Assembly: GCA_047602755.1 (NCBI GenBank)
Contig: JBLKOM010000004.1
Coordinates: forward strand, 62,001-126,000
DNA: 64,000 nucleotides
Reading direction: 5' to 3'
Origin: JACJVV01 sp047602755
GTDB taxonomy: Archaea; Nanobdellota; Nanobdellia; Woesearchaeales; JACJVV01
Shown: positions 44,074 to 52,407 of the stretch, piece after piece
Layout of the letters: every line of letters starts with the position of its first letter
How positions within the stretch are numbered: position 1 is the first letter of the stretch
Program-made: the position numbers and the translations under genes
The notes under the pieces: generated by a model
The model's input: the letters and a program-made list of their open reading frames with translations, nothing else
What the model was told of the DNA's origin: nothing
The model's database searches: none

Positions 44074-44724
44074 ATGACACAACCAAAAGACATATTTATG
44101 AATGCACTTGATGTAAAAAGAAAAGCAGAAACAGAAGCACAAACAAGAAAAACATCGTTAAGAAGTATGTATGAAGGTGCACTTCAAGAATTAGGATATA
44201 CTGAACAACAATTAAGAAATAATACAGATGCAATGAAACAAGTTGCTAAACTTATGTTTTCTGAGAAATATGCAGGAAACGAACAATACAATAAAATGTT
44301 ATCAACAAATCCATTTTACAAAGGATTTAGTACAACAAGTCAAGAAAAAAAACAAGAAATACATGGCCTTGCATTAGGAATAGATTATAATGTATTACTT
44401 TCACAAATTGACTCAGGACAAATTGAAAGATTTGATGATGAAGTTATGACATCAATAATTGGAAACATCAATCGCTCAAAAATTAGAAATGAAGTAAATT
44501 CATATATTAATAGTCAAACAACTGGAGATTTATTTGAACGAAAGAAGACATTATCAGAAATAGCATCACAAGATCCGCTAATACAAGGAGTATCTGATAG
44601 ATTAGATATACCACAACTTCAAAACCTAGTTTATGGAGGAGTAGCTGGTGATTATAGAAGAACAGATTTAGAAGGAAGAGTTGGAGTAACTGTTCCACAA
44701 TATGATTTCCAAAGAGCTGCATAA
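44074..44724 (+). CDS. hypothetical helical protein, possible component of the adjacent system
   Basis: A 216-residue soluble protein, Gln/Asn/Thr-rich and helical (EGALQELGYTEQQLRNNTDAM). It shares the wording YTEQQLR.. / YSSRQLRRLRE with its neighbour at 44865, but I could not establish full homology. No signal or membrane span. The ATG at 44074 is set by a strong GGAGGGG ribosome-binding site; the upstream in-frame start would lie within the leader. Its promoter region carries the paired TTGACA boxes. Confidence 0.6.
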   Translation: MTQPKDIFMNALDVKRKAETEAQTRKTSLRSMYEGALQELGYTEQQLRNNTDAMKQVAKLMFSEKYAGNEQYNKMLSTNPFYKGFSTTSQEKKQEIHGLALGIDYNVLLSQIDSGQIERFDDEVMTSIIGNINRSKIRNEVNSYINSQTTGDLFERKKTLSEIASQDPLIQGVSDRLDIPQLQNLVYGGVAGDYRRTDLEGRVGVTVPQYDFQRAA

Positions 44725-44864
44725 TAACAAAAAAGAATAAAAAAATAATGCATAACTCAAATTCCATAAATTATATAATAACAAATTACATCACATATCT
44801 CACAGCAAATTTAACTGGATATATACAAAAATTTATATAATTTAACTACTTTTTGGTGACTAAT

Positions 44865-45857
44865 ATGCCTCCAAGCTATGCATTGCAAAGACCCGAAGAA
44901 CAAGTAAGCCAACAAAAAGGCTATTTAAGACAGCTACAGCCATCTATAGATGATAAAATAATTGGAAATGTAATAGCGGACCAAAACACTGGATTAGTTA
45001 ATTCTTTATCACAAAGATTCAATAATCAACTTCCAAGTTATGATGATTTTAAAACACAATTCCAAGAAGCATATATGCACAGAAATGTAAGCAATTTACT
45101 TAAAGAAAAACAACAGTTAACTGAACGTCCAGATCTACAAAAACTACCAGATATGATTGAACAAGTTGCAGATAAAGCAGGATATTCAAGCAGACAACTT
45201 AGAAGATTACGAGAGCAAAATCAATATATTGATAATATTGTAACAGCACTAAAACCTGAAACACCATTTACTTTTACAGATGTTCAAGATAAAAGTGGAA
45301 TTGTAAAAAATATTTTAGATTATAGAAGCATCAAAAATCAATACTTAGCAGAAGATCCATTCCAAAGAAAATTAGATTTAATAGTAAATAACACAAAACC
45401 ATCAGATGGAATTAATCTTAAAGATGTAGCAAATACATTAAGACAACAAGACATATCTACACAATTACAATCCGCACCATTACAAGCGCAATTATATGAA
45501 AGAATGGATATAATATTAGATGAAGAAACAGATATGAAACATGCTTATGCTAGAGCAAAAAAAGAATACCTTAAACTTGTTGCATATCAAGCGGAATTTG
45601 ATGAAAGTAAAATGAAGTACATACTTGGAAAACAAGATTCTACAACAACAGCATCAAGAATATTCGAAAGAGCAGGATTAGATTTAGAACAAGTTAGAGA
45701 AGAATTCACTCAAGAAACTACAGAAAATTTCTCACAGCAAAAGAGAGAAAACGAAAAACAGCTTGAGATACAAAAAGCACAAGAAGATAAAAAAAGATTA
45801 GAAGAACTTCAAGTAAGAGCACAAGATAATAATATAATTCCATTTACAAGAATATAA
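44865..45857 (+). CDS. hypothetical Gln-rich helical protein with coiled-coil C-terminus
   Basis: A 330-residue soluble protein. Residues 1-260 are helical with many Gln and Asp (DDKIIGNVIADQNTGLVNSL; YSSRQLRRLREQNQYIDNIV). Residues about 262-318 are a charged coiled coil (ENEKQLEIQKAQEDKKRLEE). No family is recognised. The ATG at 44865 fits a TTTATATAAT box about 25 nt upstream and so is leaderless; the GTG at 44853 is too close. It lies between two genes that share regulatory boxes. Confidence 0.6.
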   Translation: MPPSYALQRPEEQVSQQKGYLRQLQPSIDDKIIGNVIADQNTGLVNSLSQRFNNQLPSYDDFKTQFQEAYMHRNVSNLLKEKQQLTERPDLQKLPDMIEQVADKAGYSSRQLRRLREQNQYIDNIVTALKPETPFTFTDVQDKSGIVKNILDYRSIKNQYLAEDPFQRKLDLIVNNTKPSDGINLKDVANTLRQQDISTQLQSAPLQAQLYERMDIILDEETDMKHAYARAKKEYLKLVAYQAEFDESKMKYILGKQDSTTTASRIFERAGLDLEQVREEFTQETTENFSQQKRENEKQLEIQKAQEDKKRLEELQVRAQDNNIIPFTRI

Positions 45858-45985
45858 AATAATAAAAAATTTATTTCTCATTCTAAATTAACAGAAACAT
45901 GTAAATCACTTAAAATACTTTCAACATCTTTTTCAATGACTTTTTTATAGAAATAAATTTGAATTCTTAAATAATAACATTACAA

Positions 45986-46000
45986 TTGACATTAATGTCC
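45986..46000 (+). promoter_or_regulatory. TTGACA-N4-TGTCC palindromic box, copy 2
   Basis: TTGACATTAATGTCC holds the perfect 12-bp palindrome GACATTAATGTC (45988-45999). A partner TTGACAA is at 46061-46067, 75 bases from this TTGACA, as in copy 1 at 43976. The start codon at 46080 follows the partner by 19 nt (23 nt in copy 1). Confidence 0.55.
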
Positions 46001-46079
46001 TAAATAATAATCATAAAAATTAATTTTATTTAAATCTACTATAAGCATAATAGTTATTACTTGACAAAAGGTGATTATT

Positions 46080-46523
46080 ATGCAAGGAGTATACATTAAA
46101 GATGAAGATATAGATAAAATAGTTAATATGCTTTATGCAAATAATATGCAAAGATACGGACAAGGTACACAAATTCCTCCACCTGGTTATGGAGTAATGC
46201 CTGGTATGATACAAAACTCAGGAGGCTACAACTTTCTTCCTGGAATGCCTAGTTCTTATGGTATGCCTTATGGTGCTAATATGCCAAACATGCCTAATAT
46301 GCCAAACATGGCACCACAACCAGGATTAGTAGGTGGCAACTTTAACATTGCAGATATAATAAAAATAGCTTATGCATGTGATAGTAAAATGATACAAAAA
46401 AAAGATTTAGGTGGAGATGATAAAGGAACATACATCATGATTCCAATGAATCAAACAAAATATCAAGGCTCAGCTGGTTATCAAAAAAAACAAGAAAAAA
46501 GTAGCAAAGGAGATAAAAAATAA
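46080..46523 (+). CDS. Met/Pro/Asn-rich low-complexity protein
   Basis: A 147-residue protein with three parts. Residues 1-30 are an acidic helical head (VYIKDEDIDKIVNMLYANNM). Residues about 31-88 are a disordered Gly/Pro/Met region with NMPNMPNMPNM repeats. Residues about 89-147 include FNIADIIKIAYACDSKMIQ and a Lys-rich tail. No signal peptide. It might be a flexible scaffold or an adhesin-like tether in the cytosol. The start at 46080 is set by AAAGGTGAT. It shares its regulatory boxes with 44074. Confidence 0.6.
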   Translation: MQGVYIKDEDIDKIVNMLYANNMQRYGQGTQIPPPGYGVMPGMIQNSGGYNFLPGMPSSYGMPYGANMPNMPNMPNMAPQPGLVGGNFNIADIIKIAYACDSKMIQKKDLGGDDKGTYIMIPMNQTKYQGSAGYQKKQEKSSKGDKK

Positions 46524-46555
46524 AGAATAAAAAACCTAAGAAATAATAAATTAAA

Positions 46556-47299
46556 TCACCCTAAATTTTTTTCAATAAAAGTTTTTGCACTTGATAAACC
46601 ATCAAACTGAATTTTAACAATTCCATTAGTATGACTTAAAAAAAATCTTAAAGGAATTTTATATTTATTTTTACTAACATCAGAATATACAGCATTAACT
46701 CCTAAAATAGTATTACCTATCCAATGAGAATCAACAAATGATAATGGTTTAGAATCTAAATAAGGAACAATACTGTTAGGTAACAAAGGCATTGGAATAT
46801 TATCAACATTAGAATCTCCATAAAAAACACTATAGTTATTTCCATCGGAATCAACAACAACAACTGCAGATTTTAATAATTTATTTTCAGGATTAAATAT
46901 ATCGAAACAATATTTATCCCCTCTAATATTCTCTTTTATTCTTCCACAAGAAGTATAATCTAATCGAAAACGATCATAAAATGATTTACCTCTAACACTA
47001 ATAACTGGAGGTCCATAATTCCTTTGATAATCAGACTCGCCGACTTTACTATATATTATCTCAATTCCTCTATCATTTAACCAACGTTTATAAGATGCAT
47101 TTTGAGTTAATTTAGATAATTCTTGAACTTTTTGTAAACCTAAAGAAAAAAGACTTGGTTTTTTATAAGGTAATAAAACAGGTTCATTATTAACATCATC
47201 AGTATCAGAAATAACTTTATCATCAAGACTATCATCAACATCTTTACCAGTAGTTAGCAATTCTAAGACTTCAACTATTTTGTTTTCTACATTAGTCAT
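46556..47299 (-). CDS. orphan protein, paralogue of the gene at 29108
   Basis: A 247-residue soluble protein that matches the protein at 29108-29812 over almost its full length (see that entry for shared segments, including the conserved TSCGR and KYCFD Cys). It differs mainly in its acidic N-terminus and an 11-residue C-terminal extension. It overlaps the end of the lipoprotein gene at 47296 by 4 nt and is the last gene of the kinase-phosphatase operon, so it is probably a working part of that system. No known family is recognised. Confidence 0.7.
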   Translation of the reverse strand: MTNVENKIVEVLELLTTGKDVDDSLDDKVISDTDDVNNEPVLLPYKKPSLFSLGLQKVQELSKLTQNASYKRWLNDRGIEIIYSKVGESDYQRNYGPPVISVRGKSFYDRFRLDYTSCGRIKENIRGDKYCFDIFNPENKLLKSAVVVVDSDGNNYSVFYGDSNVDNIPMPLLPNSIVPYLDSKPLSFVDSHWIGNTILGVNAVYSDVSKNKYKIPLRFFLSHTNGIVKIQFDGLSSAKTFIEKNLG

Positions 47300-47928
47300 T
47301 TTACAATATTTTTGGAACTAAGTACTTGTTCCCTTCCTGTGACAGGCCATTTTCTTATAATATCATACAATCTTATTGAAACATTCTCTTGTTTAGTAAA
47401 TGAAAAATCAGAAAAATCATTTGAATCAAGAGCAAATATCAAATGAAGAGGAAGAAAAACAATTTTCCAAGGATCAAAATAAACAGCACTTGAATTATGA
47501 ACTCTTTTTGTAACTCTAGAAGTATATTCTTCTCTTCTATCATAATAAAAAGAATTTATAGTTCTAAGATATTGCTGAGCAAAAGGGTTAGTATCTTGAC
47601 GCAAGTCAAATGCTAAATTAACAACTTTTGAATCAACTGTACTAAACGAATTCATATCAAGATACATTTTAATCCTTCTAACTCTATGAGCATAATTATA
47701 ATTAAACTCAGAAAATTGTTGTAACTTTTGCGATTGAACAACAATATCATCAATATTATTTGGAGGTGATAATCTTAATACATCTAATGAAGGACTATTA
47801 ATATAAGAAACAGAATGAATATTTGCTCTAACATATTCTCTTCCATAAGAATGTTGTAAATTAGGAGTAGAGCATCCTACAAGAGAAGCACCAAGTACAA
47901 CCATAGCTAAATTTTTTACAATATTCAT
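47296..47928 (-). CDS. lipoprotein of the kinase-phosphatase operon
   Basis: A 210-residue protein with a clear lipoprotein signal (hydrophobic residues 8-18, LVGC with Cys19) and a helical mature part (LQQFSEFNYNYAHRVRRIKMY). A weakly hydrophobic stretch (FDPWKIVFLPLHLIFAL, about 154-170) lies near the C-terminus. No family is recognised. A GGGGGC ribosome-binding site precedes the ATG, and the gene starts 2 nt after the stop of its upstream neighbour. It should be displayed on the outer membrane face. Confidence 0.68.
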   Translation of the reverse strand: MNIVKNLAMVVLGASLVGCSTPNLQHSYGREYVRANIHSVSYINSPSLDVLRLSPPNNIDDIVVQSQKLQQFSEFNYNYAHRVRRIKMYLDMNSFSTVDSKVVNLAFDLRQDTNPFAQQYLRTINSFYYDRREEYTSRVTKRVHNSSAVYFDPWKIVFLPLHLIFALDSNDFSDFSFTKQENVSIRLYDIIRKWPVTGREQVLSSKNIVK

Positions 47929-47930
47929 TT

Positions 47931-48902
47931 TTATCTGCCCCCATACACACGCTGATATAATTCTGACTGAATAAAATTCCTAGTCTGTTCTCCTACCAAT
48001 CTACTATCCTCTGAAGCTTTTTGATAATTATCTCTAATATCTGAACGAATTAAAAGTTTTACTTGTCTTAATCTCTCACGAAAATTTGCAGTAACATCAT
48101 TACCAAGACGATTAACTAAAAAATCAATATCAGATATCATTGTTTGAGAATGTCTCAATAAATCTGGATCATCTATTGAATAAGATTTTATCTCTGACTC
48201 AATTCTCAATAAATCTTCAAAAATAGAATATCCAGGATAATAACGATCATTAGAATTTAATTGAAAACCTCTTGCTTTATATCTGTTTATTGTTGTAGAA
48301 TGCCGCTCAAGATTAGTACGCAATTGATTTCTATCACGCTCCAAGCGTTCAATAGTACCAGAAACAGTATTTAATCTTTCCTTAACTAATACTTCTAAAG
48401 CTAAAAAATCATCTCTGTTATATAAAATAGTTGCCGAATCAATTAACCCAGAAACTGTTCTAAGTGCTTCATAACTCTCTAAAACCTTTCCTTGACCAAA
48501 CAAAGAATTTGCATTATCAAATCTTCTTTTATAACTATTAATAATTCTAACTTCATTAGAAGAAACTATTCTTGCATCATTTATCTCACCAATAAAAGAT
48601 CTAACTTTACTAAGCAATAATCTTGCATCAGAAAAATCATTACCAACCAGCTTCCTTTCAAGGTCACTTACGATTTGAAAACTTCTATCAATATTATAAT
48701 TAGAATATAAAAGATTTGTAGCATTAGAAAAATTCTGATTATACTCAAGCATCTTAGTTATATGATCTTCGACTTCAACAATACGTTGTTCAACAGCTAG
48801 ACGATAATTAAAAATACGAGATTCAATTTCAGAAATATCAATCTGAGAGGAAAAAGTATCAGAAGCTAATAATACTAATCCTAAAGATAATATTTTTTTC
48901 AT
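47931..48902 (-). CDS. exported coiled-coil protein
   Basis: A 323-residue protein with a signal peptide (MKKILSLGLVLLASDTFSS) and a mature chain that is almost entirely helical, with long heptad-like stretches (ESRIFNYRLAVEQRIVEVED; LNTVSGTIERLERDRNQLRT). It has no second span or Cys. No family is recognised. It overlaps the preceding membrane-protein gene by 4 nt (ATGA). It is a plausible outer-face stalk or spacer for the membrane and lipoprotein partners encoded beside it. Confidence 0.68.
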   Translation of the reverse strand: MKKILSLGLVLLASDTFSSQIDISEIESRIFNYRLAVEQRIVEVEDHITKMLEYNQNFSNATNLLYSNYNIDRSFQIVSDLERKLVGNDFSDARLLLSKVRSFIGEINDARIVSSNEVRIINSYKRRFDNANSLFGQGKVLESYEALRTVSGLIDSATILYNRDDFLALEVLVKERLNTVSGTIERLERDRNQLRTNLERHSTTINRYKARGFQLNSNDRYYPGYSIFEDLLRIESEIKSYSIDDPDLLRHSQTMISDIDFLVNRLGNDVTANFRERLRQVKLLIRSDIRDNYQKASEDSRLVGEQTRNFIQSELYQRVYGGR

Positions 48903-49996
48903 CTTAATAAAACACCCTTACTATTTTGATAATTTTTGAATGCAACAAATTGATTATCTAATATTTCAACTTTTGATAAAATATTTCTTCCATCTTGTAA
49001 TGATTCAAAATCTAATTCAGGTAATAAACCTAATCGATTAGAAAAATAAGATAAAATATTTCTGTACAACTCTTGCCTTTTATCTCCTAAAATATCAACT
49101 AATGAATTAACACTAGAATGAACATCATCTCCGATTACATCAGATACTAATAAACCATCTAATTCAGAATCAATTCTATCAAATAATAAAAAATAATTTT
49201 GACCTGGAAAAGATAAATTATTATCAAAAAAATCATCAGCTATAGATTCCTCAGAAAAAGATAATGAATTAGCATAGTTATAATAATTCATAAGAATTGC
49301 ATCAATATCTTGAGTTTCACTAATATTTGCAATCACAACACTATCTAAGAAATCAATACTAGACAAAAAAGAATTATAAGAAGATAAAATAGAATTTACT
49401 AAATTATCATATCTATCATCATCAGAATAATTCAAATTGTCAGTTAATCTTACTCTTAAGTCATGCAATTGTGCTAATCTTACTAAATTATTTGTGTTAG
49501 AAATAATAGAATTATAATTAACAATTAATTCATCTAAATCTGAAGAAACAGATGAAGAATCAAATAAAGAAGTAGGTAAAGAAGCACTAGAAGAATCTAC
49601 ATCAATTATAGTTTTATCATCATCATGTTGCATAACTCCTATATTATTAATCTCTGGTACAACTCTTGAACCAAAACTAATTTTAGAAACATAATCTTCG
49701 ACAGAAAGATCTTGAACTGTCAAATCAGATTCCTCATTCATAGCAGAATCATCAGCTAAAATATTAGTTACAGCAACAATATCATATTCATAATCAACAT
49801 GAGAATTAAATTTAGAAGAAACAACATAAAAACCAATACCTATAGCAGAAAATAATGACACAAAACCAATAAAATACCGATTTGAAAGAAATTTGTTATT
49901 TACTATTCGCTTATACCATGGTTTATAATCTAATAATTCAATTACCTCATCAATTTCACGTTCAATATTTCTAGGTTTTAAACTATCTGCCATCAT
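48899..49996 (-). CDS. single-span membrane protein of the kinase-phosphatase operon
   Basis: A 365-residue protein with a short cytosolic N-terminus (about 1-36, basic and acidic residues mixed), one span (FIGFVSLFSAIGIGFYVVSS, about 43-62) and a 300-residue outer domain that is strikingly Asp/Ser/Asn-rich and helical. It is type II in orientation by the positive-inside rule. No family is recognised. It may link cytosolic signalling to the exported partners at 47931 and 47296. Tandem 11-bp repeats lie between its start and the kinase gene. Confidence 0.66.
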   Translation of the reverse strand: MMADSLKPRNIEREIDEVIELLDYKPWYKRIVNNKFLSNRYFIGFVSLFSAIGIGFYVVSSKFNSHVDYEYDIVAVTNILADDSAMNEESDLTVQDLSVEDYVSKISFGSRVVPEINNIGVMQHDDDKTIIDVDSSSASLPTSLFDSSSVSSDLDELIVNYNSIISNTNNLVRLAQLHDLRVRLTDNLNYSDDDRYDNLVNSILSSYNSFLSSIDFLDSVVIANISETQDIDAILMNYYNYANSLSFSEESIADDFFDNNLSFPGQNYFLLFDRIDSELDGLLVSDVIGDDVHSSVNSLVDILGDKRQELYRNILSYFSNRLGLLPELDFESLQDGRNILSKVEILDNQFVAFKNYQNSKGVLLR

Positions 49997-50024
49997 TAAT
50001 CATAACTCTATAATCTACTTATTT

Positions 50025-50090
50025 GATTGTTTTATTATTGTTTTATGATTGTTTTATGATTGTTTTATGATTGTTTTGTGATTATTTTTT
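50025..50090. repeat. six tandem 11-bp repeats
   Basis: Six units of GATTGTTTTAT at 50025, 50036, 50047, 50058, 50069 and 50080. Units 1, 3 and 4 are exact; units 2 and 5 have single changes; unit 6 is degenerate. The period is close to one helical turn. It lies between the kinase stop (50097) and the next start (49996), wholly non-coding. Confidence 0.9.
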
Positions 50091-50096
50091 AATCAA

Positions 50097-51569
50097 CTAA
50101 ATCATTCTAAGATTTTGTTTTGCACTATTAGACAATGCTTCAAGATACTTTCCATTATTAATATCTACCAAAGAATATCTTTCACGACCTTTCCCATCTT
50201 CACGTTGATTATTAGGAGTTGTAAAAGGAGGACCCCAACAAAATGCAATTTTAGTAAAGTCTGCCAATAAAGGTACAACTTTTCTAGCTTCTTTCATCTT
50301 AAATTCTGCAAATGCACCTTTAGATCTACATGTTTTTTTCGCACTAGCAATTCTAGCTTTCATTTCATTTAATGATTTATATAATAATTCAGAATCATAT
50401 AAAGCAGCTTTTTCTCTGGTTGCCTCATAGTTTTGACGCATAACTTCAATTTCTTGAACTAAATCAGAATCATGTTTTGATAAATCACTTGCTCTAATCT
50501 TCTTTTCTAAATCTTCCAATTCTATTCTTGTTCTTTCAACTAAATCAATATTCTCAAGAGTTGCAGTACCATATTTTGAAGATCTAAACTTTTTACTAGC
50601 CATTAAATTTATACCAGCTTCATATCTTTTTCTAAAATCATCAACATCAGTATAATCTAACATTGGTTTTATTTCAATAGATTTACCGGATATGGAATCA
50701 AGAAGTTCTTCAAAACTTTGAAACCTATCTCGAGCTTTAGGCATACAACATTTAAGTATTAAATTTGCAGGATTACCAGTAATTCCGTTTTCAGATAAAA
50801 ATAATTTTAATGTTCCTTGATCTGGTTCTTTCTTTTTTTCATTTTTTTGATTACCACCAACACCTTCAAAAGGAACAGAAAGAGTTGGACTAAGAAATTT
50901 TGCAAGCATTAATCCACAAGTATATATATCATAACGTGTACTATAAATAGATCCATCTCTTGGCCTTTCCCAACCTTCAGGAGGACAATACATCTCAGTA
51001 ACAAATCTTGTAGAAGAACCTGTATTTCTTTTTGATGAACTCTCAAAATCAGTAACTTTTAGCCAATCAGAACCTTTTGGACCTTTAAATACAAGCACAT
51101 TCTCTGGTTTCATATCATTATGTGATGCACCAACTTTTGCAACAGCATCCAATCCAACAACTATTTGATATAACCAGTCTAATGCCATTGAAGTAGTTAT
51201 TTTAACATTATTATTTGATAATGCTAATAAATGTTCATACAAAGAATATTCTGCTCTTTCCATCAATAAACCAACACCTGGAAAATCTTCTTCTAAAGGT
51301 GGTTCAAGAATTCTAACTATGTGGTCAAGATTTGATCTTTCATTTAACTCTCTATAAAGATTAAACTCACGCCATGCAAGTATTGAACCTTGTTGACGAT
51401 GTTTAAATATTTTAAGTGCTTTTATACCATTATCACGAAGATCTTTTACTATATAAACATGTTTATCAGCTGAAGAAGCTCTAATATCAATTGCTTTAAA
51501 TTTACCTGATTGCTCAGCCATATGACTCCATTCACGAACTTGCAATGTATCATCAATATTTCTAGCCAT
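50097..51569 (-). CDS. Hanks-type Ser/Thr protein kinase with coiled-coil C-terminus
   Basis: A 490-residue cytosolic kinase. Seen: the ATP-anchoring Lys53 in KALKIFK, the likely alphaC Glu68 in WREFNLYREL, the catalytic loop SHNDMKPENVLV (HND, Asp152), the metal-binding Asp174 in VTDFES (DFE instead of DFG) and an APE-like PPEGW. All catalytic residues are present, so it is probably active despite the altered Arg and Gly. The C-terminal 190 residues are helical, with coiled coils and no membrane segment. The ATG at 51569 has AGGAGG upstream and lies one base after the phosphatase stop, so the two enzymes are made together. Confidence 0.9.
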   Translation of the reverse strand: MARNIDDTLQVREWSHMAEQSGKFKAIDIRASSADKHVYIVKDLRDNGIKALKIFKHRQQGSILAWREFNLYRELNERSNLDHIVRILEPPLEEDFPGVGLLMERAEYSLYEHLLALSNNNVKITTSMALDWLYQIVVGLDAVAKVGASHNDMKPENVLVFKGPKGSDWLKVTDFESSSKRNTGSSTRFVTEMYCPPEGWERPRDGSIYSTRYDIYTCGLMLAKFLSPTLSVPFEGVGGNQKNEKKKEPDQGTLKLFLSENGITGNPANLILKCCMPKARDRFQSFEELLDSISGKSIEIKPMLDYTDVDDFRKRYEAGINLMASKKFRSSKYGTATLENIDLVERTRIELEDLEKKIRASDLSKHDSDLVQEIEVMRQNYEATREKAALYDSELLYKSLNEMKARIASAKKTCRSKGAFAEFKMKEARKVVPLLADFTKIAFCWGPPFTTPNNQREDGKGRERYSLVDINNGKYLEALSNSAKQNLRMI

Positions 51570-51570
51570 C

Positions 51571-52407
51571 TCATTCCCTCCTTTGTATTGCAATAAAAGT
51601 TATATCATCTTTAAATTTTTTATCAGATTGTTCTAATGGACAATTGCACATTAGAGAATCTGCTTTTGCATAATCTGAAACTTTTTTTAATCGTCTTTTC
51701 AAATCTTTTACTAGATGAGTATTAAATGGATTTGACCTAAGTGAATGATAAATACTTTTTTCATATAGTCTCTTAAGAAGTCCATCTGTAGTCATAAACA
51801 AAATATCACCTTTTTTCATTTCTTGTGTAACAACATCAACACTAATCTCTTTTTTACCTATCCAATTATAAAGAGGAGAGAACTTCATTTCAACAACTTT
51901 TTTATGATCACCTTCTAAATCTGATAAATCAACATTACAATCTGAATGATCATTAGTCAATAAATTCATACCAATTCGGTCATAAGTAATATGATAAACT
52001 CTACTATCGCCTACATGAGCAATATATGCAACATCATTATGAATCAAACATGCATCTAATGTTGTAGCTAAACCTGAGAAATCACTAATATTATTTCCTA
52101 AAGCTACTACTGTTTCATTAACAAATTTTAAACTTTCACCTAATAATAAAGAAATATCACTTTCATCAATTCTTCCTGAATGGATATGTCTATAAAGTGA
52201 ATTAAGTTCATATGAAGCCCAACAAATAGCTTGAAATGCAGCTTGCCTACCTGATGAAGTTCCTTTTTTTTTATTCGTAATCTGAGATACACCATCAGCA
52301 ATAATTGCAATATTTTTTCTATAATCAACATATTTCATATCTTGATTTAATTTAAAACTTCCTTTTCCTCCTGAACAAGTATAAGACCTGTATGAATATT
52401 TACTCAT
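51571..52407 (-). CDS. PP2C-family protein phosphatase
   Basis: A 278-residue PPM phosphatase. Metal-binding residues are visible at each motif: NQD (Asp23), IADGVS (Asp38-Gly39), AHVGDSRVYHI (about 131-141), MTTDGLLKR (Asp208) and DDITFIAIQ (Asp267-268). It removes phosphate from Ser/Thr, presumably reversing the adjacent kinase. No regulatory extension is present. Its start overlaps the dehydrogenase-fold gene by 4 nt and it has a GGGTGG ribosome-binding site. The tight kinase-phosphatase pair recalls bacterial conflict and secretion loci such as TerY-P triads, but no vWA gene is seen. Confidence 0.92.
   Translation of the reverse strand: MSKYSYRSYTCSGGKGSFKLNQDMKYVDYRKNIAIIADGVSQITNKKKGTSSGRQAAFQAICWASYELNSLYRHIHSGRIDESDISLLLGESLKFVNETVVALGNNISDFSGLATTLDACLIHNDVAYIAHVGDSRVYHITYDRIGMNLLTNDHSDCNVDLSDLEGDHKKVVEMKFSPLYNWIGKKEISVDVVTQEMKKGDILFMTTDGLLKRLYEKSIYHSLRSNPFNTHLVKDLKRRLKKVSDYAKADSLMCNCPLEQSDKKFKDDITFIAIQRRE

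Noticed and set aside
43976..44079. TTGACA at 43976, 44051, 45986 and 46061 as -35 boxes for the sigma-70 factor
   Set aside because: TTGACA is the bacterial -35 consensus, but no TATAAT-like hexamer lies 16-18 bases downstream of any of the four, and the second of each pair would place the start inside the coding region.
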